A stretch of 64,000 bases of DNA. Origin: Gadus chalcogrammus. Its lineage: Eukaryota; Chordata; Actinopteri; Gadiformes; Gadidae. Both the position numbers and the translations under genes were made by a program. Every line of letters starts with the position of its first letter. Position 1 is the stretch's first letter. Shown here piece by piece: positions 25,596 to 64,000 of the stretch. Location: positions 10,497,824 to 10,561,823 of the forward strand of contig NC_079424.1 in assembly GCF_026213295.1 (NCBI RefSeq). Direction: 5' to 3'. A model generated the notes under the pieces. It saw only the letters and a list, made by a program, of their open reading frames with translations. It made no database searches and was not told where the DNA came from.

Positions 25596-26228
25596 CAGAG
25601 TTAGGAGAGACGTTCCCCAGTCTATCCCTTAGACTCACCAGTATTTCATCTTCCTCTTTCTCTCCACCTTCTCCCCTTCTAATTTGTCTTTATCTGTGTA
25701 TCTTTCATCCACTGGCATCCCAGACCCGCTGGCTCTGCCACTGAAAGTCTGGGCTGTTCTGTGGCTTCTGACTGTTGACCTTGCTGAGCGCTTGTGTTCA
25801 GTGGCAGAGACTGGCCAAACGTGACCGGTGGCTGCTAACTGACTGTACGCGTCTTTCTACATAAATCCCCAATGATCTCACAACCAGGCCTCGTCTGCCA
25901 TACGCTGCTGTACTGCAAATTGCTACCTGCCTTTACCGACATTGAAAGAAAAAAAAACATTTAGCCCTTTAAAATTGCCATGTATTTTAGCTTGAGTTAG
26001 TTTAGGTTACTGTAAAAGGCTTTGATATCTGGGTCCTCTGCCACAAAATGGAGAACACTGCAGCCATACAAAAAATAGCATTGAAATAGTGCAAGAAAGT
26101 GCAGTAAAGTAAAGTAGAGTTGAAACGAGTATAATAGACTAAAGTTGTATAAGGCTGCCAGCCTACCGCATAACGAAAATCATCATGTCCTTTCAGGGGG
26201 TTTCTGTCAGGAGGGTCTTCCCCGCATC
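23229..26228. other. Upstream region of loxl2
   Basis: An inverted CCAAT (ATTGG, 23759-23763) stands before GC-richer sequence ending in a strong consensus donor, AA|GTAAGT, at 23973. A splice acceptor (TTTCAG, to 26196) lies just before the coding exon. A non-coding first loxl2 exon at about 23830-23972 is therefore possible but unproven. A perfect 18-base inverted repeat with a 4-base loop lies at 24404-24443. Degenerate then pure GA repeats occupy 24931-25593. The rest is non-coding. Confidence 0.4.
24931..25593. repeat. GA-rich purine block
   Basis: A short pure (GA)n is followed by about 500 bases of variant GAGA/GGGAGA/CAACAGA units forming higher-order repeats. A second pure (GA)n tract runs at 25527-25593. 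The 237-residue Ser-Leu open frame on the minus strand is a by-product of this composition. Confidence 0.9.
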
Positions 26229-52347
<26,119 letters not shown>

Positions 52348-53515
52348 ACCAAGGACAGCGGACAAGCAAACCTAAACAGCAACAGAAGGCTAGGAACAGG
52401 ACCACGCTGGGGCAGCTAGACCGCAGGAACACTTGAAAACCACTAGAGGGAGCTGACCTCTTCTTTCCCGCCTCCTCCCCCAGCTACCTTCTGATTGGTT
52501 GTGGATTTTTTGCCTCAGTTCAACCTCTGAGAAATGGAGGATGAACCAGCGAATGAATGAACTGCTAGCTTCATATTGGAAATAACGATTTTTGACCATG
52601 CACGCATACAGAAAAATGTGCTTTTATCCTATTTTGTCTTCACTGCTCCCACTGAACAACACGGAGTGATGTGGTGCTCGTTTCCGGTCAAACCAAATCC
52701 CTTCATAGTCCCAATGTCAATCAAGCCAATTTACAAGTCGTTAAGCTTCATGACACAAAGACCATATTTTTGCACTCGTTTTACGTTCAGAATTTGTGCA
52801 GCATGACATTTTGTGGTGTATCCATAGGAAATAAGTAGGATGGATAGAGATATATATGTATAAATATATTTAAAGATATGGGAAAATCAATTACATTGAT
52901 GATCTTAAATGACAAGGACTGTAATATACAATTTTGACACGCAAAGCCACAGACGTCAAGATAAAGCATGCAGGAATGTGTAGTGACCATGTTCAATCAG
53001 ATTTCAAAACGGTCCAATATTTCCTAAAATAATCTTTAGGTGTCAAGCATCAATGGTGCTAGGCAACTATTGTTATTGCCAGTTTTATTATTCCACCATA
53101 TTCACTAGTTTTAATTTTCAAATGATATCCAATGGTGGATTTTACATGCGGTTTATTCCTGTTTAAGAATCTTTCTGAATCGAAACATCTGAAAATTGTC
53201 CATGGAAATACTTTTTTTTCTTTTGTGAAACTACAATACCTTTCATCTTAATGTGCCTATCATCCCCATGGCTTTTCTTTAAAGTCTACATTTTGTTAAA
53301 TTATTGCAGTCAGGGACTTTGGTGCCATATTTCAGATGTACTGTAAATAGTTAGTGAAAGTGCCTTGTTTATGCATGTCTATGGTGGTGTGGCGACTCGA
53401 GGGCCCCCCTTATTGTGCAAGTGTACATTTTACTAGCTGGGTGAGATTGTTATGGATGCATTGTGGGAAATGTGGGAGAACATTACATTTGTAAATAAAT
53501 AAGCAGACAAAGCAG
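52348..53515 (+). other. loxl2 3' UTR and poly(A) signal
   Basis: No further coding sequence follows the stop at 52345-52347. AATAAA occurs at 53494-53499, giving a 3' UTR of about 1.2 kb if used. The interior is AT-rich. Confidence 0.5.
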
Positions 53516-53674
53516 ATCTCAAGTTACTTTTGAGGACATTATTCATTACTATATGCACCTCATTTTAACTACTGTCTACATTGGGTCCAGGGTTTGCCTC
53601 CTGCTATTTGGCAAATGGGAAAAGTGGAAGATTTTAGTTTTTAGATTTTCTTTAGTTTTTTGTTTAACCGACCA

Positions 53675-55260
53675 GGGCCCCGTTTCCCGATAACGATTGA
53701 TCCACGCTCGTACGACCATTCTCATGATGGATCTTCCGATCCTTCGTAAATTTCTTTGGAGCGTTTCCTGAAACTCCTCTTAACATGAACGCGTGTTCAC
53801 TGCACTCACGACGTTCGTAGGATTGTAACTGTCTACTGACACGGTGCTGAAATGGGCTCAGTAGGAGGGGGAGAGGCAGGAATGTCGCAGGAAAATGGGG
53901 TGCACTATGCGTATATTTTTTCACGGCATTTTCCCCCTGAAATAATTCCATATTACAATAATCAAAAAAAGCTCGTGTGACAACTACATTTATCTTAATG
54001 TGCTGATTTCTGAAACATGCTTTGCGCAGCAAAGAGAGCCGACTTTATCTGATTCCGCATAAGGTTTAATTGATTGCGTGCACTCTTTAGTCTAGAATAT
54101 TTGTAGACATTAAAAATGCAGCATTCCATTCATTCATTTTCATTAAAACGCAGAGGCTTGGCATTGACACACGGCTATTGCTGACCCGATTAGGAGAGCT
54201 CGGTCTAGATCCTGCCCATATTGTTGGGCAGGATGAAGTAGGCTATAGGTCTTTTTACACTGCCAAGCCGGTTCGGTCGCATCTTGGCACGTCCGGCGAT
54301 TTCACCTTCTTATCTCAAGTTTCCTGTGTAAAACCGAGGGGGTCAAATCCCCCGTTCGTCAGGGCGCGGGCTTTCTTGGTTCACTGGGGAAGGCGGGGCT
54401 GCGCACGGAGTCTCTGACCTCTTTAGAATAATTTGTATTGTTGCATACTCCCGAATGTTTTAATTTTTTTATGAATGAAGACACCCGCATGCAATAATGA
54501 GTTCACTCTGAGTGTAGACTACAAAAGCGATTAACTACGGTCAGGGATGTTCATTACTGTACAATAAATAGTGAACTTCATCACAAACTCACCGAAGCGC
54601 CTACAGTGCAAACAATAGCAACAAAAAACGCCTGCAGAAATTCTCCGACACCCGTTGGTCTCAGCATGATGCATGTCTACAGTCTTCTGTCATTTATCAA
54701 TATGAGGAAATTAACCACGATGGTTGAATAAAAATCAGAGGGAGACAGCAAGTGCAGCTCGAAATCGTCCTCCCACACAAGAGCAATGGAATAATTTGAT
54801 TTTATTATATGCCTTGTGACGTGGCGTTTGATCTGTACATATCGGCTGCGCATATATTTTTGGAATTTTAAATTGCTGCAATAAATTATGTTGTCGTTGA
54901 CTTCTAACATGTCTCTATCTTGGCTGTTTAAATTGAACAGTAGTCTATGAGTAAAATATCGGCGGTAACCACTGTTTTTGCTTGCGTAAATTGCGCCAAC
55001 TGGGCATTCCGTGGTATTAGATGTGTTTTAATAAAACGCATCCAATACACGGAATGTCCGCTGGTGACGCCACTGAGGCGGTACTCATAGGATGCTCTTA
55101 GCATCCTATGAGTACCCCTGGAGTCCTCGTTAGCTACAAGCATTTTCACAACATTCGTTACCAACGATGCTGTCGGGAAACGGTGTGAAAACTGTACGAT
55201 GCTCGTACGACGCACTTCACGATCCACTTAGGCTAACGATGCTTTCGGGAAACAGGGCCC
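53675..55260. mobile_element. Inverted-repeat DNA transposon, about 1.6 kb, non-autonomous
   Basis: The left end GGGCCCCGTTTCCCGA matches the reverse complement of the right end (GGGCCCTGTTTCCCGA) at 15 of 16 positions. Subterminal CGTACGA words and a second GTTTCCCGA-type motif (at 55170) recur. No transposase-like frame is present. Inside are several foldbacks, including a perfect 18-base inverted repeat at 55079-55117 and an imperfect one at 54997-55050. I could not define a target-site duplication, so the superfamily is open. Confidence 0.7.
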
Positions 55261-55778
55261 AGGACCTTAGTGTAAAGTCAGGAGAACGGGCGAGCGGGAG
55301 AATTCAGAACGAGTGTGTGGGCGTGCCGACATTTCTGTCCTGTGACTGGCACGAAACCGGGAGCATAGAGTGTAGCTGCTTCATACATTTCTCTTCTTGC
55401 CTGTATTTTGCTTTCCACTCTTCTGCTGGTATTGCAGAATCGTCTTAATAAATGCAGTATGGATAACACCGCAAAAAGTCAGCATTACAGGGTTGGTAGC
55501 CTCACCCGCCGTCTCCGATGTGTTGTAAACAAAACACAACGTCTATCCATGCATTATTTTTGAGTTACGTCCTACACCCCTTGCCTTAAGGATACGGAGG
55601 ATCTCCAATACGTCTGAACCAGTCGGTCTTATCTAATGTTGCGTGTTGCATGTGCGAAGGGGCAGCTCCTGATAATCTCCGGACCTGACTCTCCGGAGTT
55701 CATGTGTGCAAGGCTTGTCTAGGTGAGTTGAGATTAGGCTGTCAACCTGTTAGTCCACAAGGATCTCTGGGCTCCTCT

Positions 55779-58612
55779 TCAGTAACGCTTGACCCGTCCC
55801 GTTTGTATCCCCAGAGCCCTGGTGACCATGCGCCTGGCAACAGCCGAGTCAGTCTTGGGACGCTCCTTCACCGGCTGGATGAACTCTTTGGAGAGAAAAA
55901 CAGTCATTAGTCAAGTCATTTATGAGCCTTTGATTAAGGAGGAACATCCTTAATCCTATACATTAATAAAAACCTTAATATACACGTATAGATGGTAAGC
56001 CAACCAGCCTATCCAGTGGTCCGTACCAACTGGTAGGCTGGTCTATCCATCCAACCTACATCTGTGGGGATAATCCCGCTTCTGATGTCACTACAGGGCC
56101 TATTTGGACATGGCTTGTAATTGCTAATCAACATCACACCTGATTGTAAAATAGGGATCATTTAACATAGCGCTTATCCATCAAAACGTAATAAATTCAT
56201 AATGTTTTGTTACTGATAAGTTCATCAGTAACTAAAGGCTTGTAGATTAGTCATGACAGAATTTTACAAGGTGCTACAGAGAGTTACACCGATTTAGTTA
56301 AACCCCAGACCGATGGCTAAAAACCAACAAAACAAGCTTGACTAGTCGGTAATGCCCTTTAGATTAATTTGACTAAGCCTCATTGTTTTCATATACTAAA
56401 AGGGGTGAATGTGATGGGATGAATTTATATAGTGGCCAATATTAACTCGTTTTTTAGTGCTCAGACATTACAAATATGAATCTTTGTCCCACGCAGCCAC
56501 GTAAACAAAAGCTGTTGACGTCTTTGACATCATGGAGAAGAAAATTAATCGAATGACGATCAAAGTATTCCCATCAGTGCATCCTTGAATATTTAAAGAT
56601 CTTGGAAAGCCGTCCCATCTACATGCACCCATGTGAAGCCCACATCGCCGTCCCCCCACTGCGATCACCTGGTGGTGCGTTACCTGCTCTTTGGCCGGCT
56701 TTAGCTTTGGATTGCTGGCTCGCCTGTGAGAGTGTGCGCGTCTTGAGGAGCGGATGGTTGATGCTGAGGGCATGGTGTGCTAGGATAGAGTGAAAGACAC
56801 TGGAGTCTATTGGGAGCCATGACATAAATATAAAGCAGTTGGAGGCCCACCACAGAGATTACATCTCTCACAGATCTGTGAACAGGTATATACTTCATTC
56901 ATGGTGTTTATGGAGGGGAACCTACCTGCAGTCTCACTGGAGAAAATCGCCAGGGCATGCGTGTCATCCACCCATGTGATTTTCATTCCTCCAGCACTGG
57001 ATGGAACCACAGAATGGGAACATCTTAAACTCACAGCAGTCATGACATGGGTTTTATAAATTGGGATAAATAATTAGCTTACAAATACAGCCAACAACAG
57101 AATACATCTGAGCTAGGCTAACGCTACCGTAGGACTGAGAACATGAATGAAGGGTTTGAACCCTCCTTACCTGTAATCTGTGAAGGCATCGATCAGGTCA
57201 TCTGTCTTGAACACAGCCGGGAAGCCGTAGATCTCGATCACATGGCCGAATTCCGCAGTATTCATCAACACGGTCTCAAAAGGAGAGTAGTCATTATGGG
57301 CATACTCAAGGACCACCCCATCAGTTTCCTTCAGCCCTGCGGAAATCTGATTAAGACAGATATTACTGCTCATTAGAAGTAGGTCTACCCACTAAAACAA
57401 ACGTCAATGCTTTTATCTCAACTTGTTTATTCTTATTCTATAATTTTAAACTGGTAAGGTTTAAAATTATCAACTGACAACTCTCAAAGACAACATTCAC
57501 TCAAAAGAATCATAATACAACAGGGTGTAACTCTACTGTACCTCATCGGTTAATTTAGTTATTATAAGCGTTTTAATGTCTTCAGTCAGGTTTGCATCAC
57601 AGGGGCTGGCCATTTCCGTCCCCCTTTCCTCTTCATCACCCCCTTCGGCCTCTTCCTCCAGCTTCGGCTTTCCCCCCCATCTGCCCTGATCCAGTTTCAT
57701 GCCAGTGAAGTCAGACATGGTCTGCTCTAAGGAGAAGGACCATGTCAAGGGATCCGCCTCGGGCAATGCTGTCTCCAAATTCTTTAATGGGCTGTTGAAA
57801 TCTCCGCCATGGGTACCGTCGTGGGGCATACTGGAAACATGAGAGGGCATGGCCATGGGTGTGTCAGTGAAAAGTTTGGATTCCGATGTGGTACTGCAGG
57901 AGCTCAAGCTGGCCGGCTCCGGGGCTCTGCCCTGTGCTGGTGGGTCTTGTGGGAAGGACGATCGCTGTCGGGCTGTTTGGGGTGTATAGAGAGCCCTGTC
58001 GGGTCGCTTGGAGGCTCTGGTTCGTCTCCGGCTGGGCGGGGGATTAACGTGGGCTTTGTCCATGTGACCTCTGTTCCTCGGGGTTAGTGCTGCCTCACCC
58101 ACAGAACAGCTGGGGTTATTCTCTGGGTCACAAGCATCATCTACATAGCACCTATAGAGTTCAGGAACAGCATTTAAACCAAAAGTTATGTTGATTTTAT
58201 GCTGAAATTACAACATATAATAGTGAAGACACATTAACATTGGGTTAGCATTTGATTACCGTTGCTCTGAAAAGCACACCACCACCCGGCGACTCCAGTC
58301 CTCCCCTACTGAGAAGGTGGCCAGTTCTGAGTGGGACTCGGTCGTCTTGTGGATCAAAAAGCGTAGTCGGCTTGGCAACGGTGGAAACACCAAGACACTG
58401 ACAGAAGAACCAAATAAGTTAACCCGCATTGATACACAGGTCTTATCGACATGTGATACTGCTTTTCATCCTTTGCTGATATAGCTATGTTTAAATAAAT
58501 GATCGTATGAACTCACTTTTTTCTGTCAAGCCTCTGTTGGTACCCATCAAGTTCATCCAGCAAAAGGTGCACAAATACACTCTCTTGCTTGGGGAGATAA
58601 CAGCCATCAAAA
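55779..58612 (-). CDS. r3hcc1: R3H and coiled-coil domain-containing protein 1 (first coding exon not found)
   Basis: Seven exons in transcript order: 58517-58612, 58260-58397, 57542-58151, 57171-57346, 56926-56996, 56684-56779, 55779-55885. Phases join throughout and give about 430 residues ending GRVKRY. The N-terminal part is the R3H-type nucleic-acid-binding domain (FDGCYLPKQESVFVHLLLDE, then VLVFPPLPSRLRFLIHKT, FSVGEDWSRRVVVC). A long Ser/Pro/acidic linker follows (exon 57542-58151). The C-terminal region carries HVIEIYGFPAVFKTDDLIDA and ITWVDDTHALAIF, an RNA-recognition-like fold, then SINHPLLKTRTLSQAS and VKERPKTDSAVARRMVTRAL, all characteristic of R3HCC1. The first base of exon 58612 completes a codon, so a short upstream exon with the ATG is missing from this model. 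The human orthologue neighbours LOXL2. Its molecular function is poorly known. Confidence 0.88.
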
Positions 58613-60091
58613 CTGGGATACGCCAGGGTTGTTAAAAAGGGAAGGGCAGTTATGAAGATATAATAAACATACAGCAACTTAAGTTCTTGAACGAGATCAC
58701 GTCTAAAACACTCTTAGTAAAGCACATGGATTAGTACTGTAGTAATAAGGAAATATGATATGGACTGTACAAGTTTAGGAAACGGAGCGCTCTGCTGCCG
58801 GACGGGCGAACCGGACTTCTTCTCGTTTTATATTAAATGAAGAGCATCGAGGTCGCCGCCTATGGGCCAGAAAGTGGTACAACATGGACTGATGTGACGC
58901 TGTCCATCACAACCACAACACATTCGACTTATGGCTAGAAGTAGTTGCTTAAAGTAAGAAACCTTCAAGTGAATCCGCATTGAAGCCTGGATTTCAAACA
59001 CTTAAAGAAATTAGATTTTTGGATCTGTGGAGGAGAGGTCGTGTCAAAACCCACGGCATTTGTGATACTCTTAACACCGTCGTTGTGTATGATAGTGAGC
59101 GATTATGTATATGAAATACAGTCGCCGTAGCGGTATCCTGAGAAGCACTCACTCAGGCGCGGGCATCAGTTTAAACTCAGACGTAGCTCCTCAAAAACAG
59201 TAGCATATATACGTACGGGAAGCACCCGATGACTCCCGGGCCGAGCTCCACCCACCAACAAGGCATAGCACCTGGCTGGCCCTCCAAGGTGAGATTAGTT
59301 TTACTTTCAGGCGCCACGGCGTCAGAGCCCACTACCTGAATTTGATTCTAAGTAGTAAATGTGGCATAACGCTGTTCTACAGGTGACCGGATGTCAACAC
59401 TTAATATTAATACAATACTGGCACTTCCATCCATCTTCAGTACCCAAACCATCTAGCAGAGAGCATGAAATCAAAGTTTACATGTGGGCCAGGTCACCCC
59501 ACAACTGCAATTACTGAAACTCAAGGGTTTAGTCCAGGGGTCTCAAACTCTACTTACCTGGGGGCCGCTGGAGGTAGTCTGGGTCACATCAAGTATTCCA
59601 AAAAAAAAAAAAAGTGCACAACCGACCCAATCCAAGTTAATGATCTGGCTATAATTAAATCACAATGGCTATGTGATCGTTGACAACAGGGGACATTTCA
59701 TAGCGGTTGGTTGAAACTGGGACATTTTAGCGTCCTTTGGCTTGTCGGGATTCAGGACACGCAACTCAAAATTGGGATCGTCCTGGCAAAACCGGGACAT
59801 CTGGTCACCCCATCACAAGTGATAAAGCGTTGCAAGCCACTCAGCAAAATTGCGCGTTTGACAACACACGGGCCGCACCAACACTAAACTTTGATGTAAA
59901 GTAGGGGGCCACAAAATATCATCCCGCGGGCCTCAATTGGCCCCCAGGCCGTGAGGTTGAGACTCCTGGTTTAGTCCTATTCGACTACCAACATCCTGAG
60001 TTTACCTATTATGAGGTGGCGTAAATTCGTTTTTCCCATAGTGAAAGTCTAAGAAAGAATGAGCAACTAATGCAGCAACATTTGACACTGT
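58613..60091. other. Spacer between r3hcc1 and rplp0
   Basis: Should contain the r3hcc1 promoter and first exon, which I could not place. It also holds a hAT-type MITE (59535-59968). The remainder shows no conserved coding frame; 58780-58900 looks like degraded repeat sequence. Confidence 0.5.
59535..59968. mobile_element. hAT-type MITE with 8-base target duplication
   Basis: The terminal inverted repeats are CAGGGGTCTCAAACTC on the left and, reverse complemented, CAGGAGTCTCAACCTCAC on the right. The flanks GTTTAGTC (59527-59534 and 59969-59976) are an exact 8-base duplication, the hAT signature. The 434-base interior has no transposase frame and includes a poly(A) run and GGGACAT/TGGTCACCCC words typical of vertebrate hAT-derived repeats. 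Confidence 0.88.
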
Positions 60092-60097
60092 TTTATT
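60092..60097 (-). terminator. rplp0 poly(A) signal
   Basis: AATAAA on the minus strand, 41 bases after the rplp0 stop codon, which fits the very short 3' UTRs of ribosomal protein genes. Confidence 0.8.
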
Positions 60098-60137
60098 CAT
60101 CAGGGTGGTGATTGATACATCCGATCGCTGGAGTCGT

Positions 60138-63999
<3,862 letters not shown>

Positions 64000-64000
64000 G

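Noticed and set aside
24925..25638. 237-residue Ser/Leu-rich minus-strand open frame
   Set aside because: Product of GA-rich repeats; no complexity outside the repeat.
58790..58900. Short minus-strand frame starting MLYHFLAHRRRP as the missing r3hcc1 first exon
   Set aside because: No convincing splice donor in the phase required by the next exon, no similarity to R3HCC1, and it looks like degraded repeat.

Overview
The window is nuclear DNA of a vertebrate, almost certainly a teleost fish. The genes have many short exons with GT-AG introns. Dinucleotide repeats are unusually dense, and the interspersed repeats (tRNA-derived SINEs, hAT and other small inverted-repeat transposons) are of the fish type. 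No prokaryotic, viral or organellar gene was seen. The heavy CA/GT and GA load would suit a gadiform, but that is a guess.

Layout, left to right. (1) aggf1, minus strand, 15-5284: an angiogenic factor / spliceosome-associated protein with coiled coil, OCRE, FHA and the start of a G-patch; its 3' end lies outside the window. (2) A 4.4 kb spacer with the aggf1 promoter region and purine-rich sequence leading into tacc1. (3) tacc1, plus strand, 9697-21069: a centrosomal/microtubule adaptor with the C-terminal TACC coiled coil and an expanded Pro/Ala-rich tandem repeat in its large exon. (4) loxl2, plus strand, 26229-52347: a secreted lysyl oxidase with four SRCR domains and a complete catalytic domain, spread over 26 kb of repeat-filled introns. 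(5) r3hcc1, minus strand, 55779-58612: an R3H-domain protein; its extreme 5' coding exon was not found. (6) rplp0, minus strand, 60138-63885: ribosomal stalk protein P0; its first coding exon lies beyond the right edge. Three related H/ACA snoRNA-like sequences sit in its introns.

The genes do not form one pathway. tacc1, loxl2 and r3hcc1 all have human counterparts on 8p (LOXL2 and R3HCC1 are close neighbours there), so this part looks like conserved vertebrate synteny and supports the LOXL2 call over LOXL3/LOXL4. aggf1 and rplp0 have human counterparts on other chromosomes.

Exon boundaries were read by eye: reading phase was carried across every junction, and family conservation decided ambiguous sites. 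The most notable signals are the three intronic H/ACA-like RNAs of rplp0 with compensatory changes, a triple nested transposon in the last rplp0 intron, two MITEs with clear target-site duplications, a GC-AG intron in tacc1, microsatellites abutting two loxl2 splice donors, and a coding minisatellite in tacc1. I found no convincing undescribed multi-gene system.
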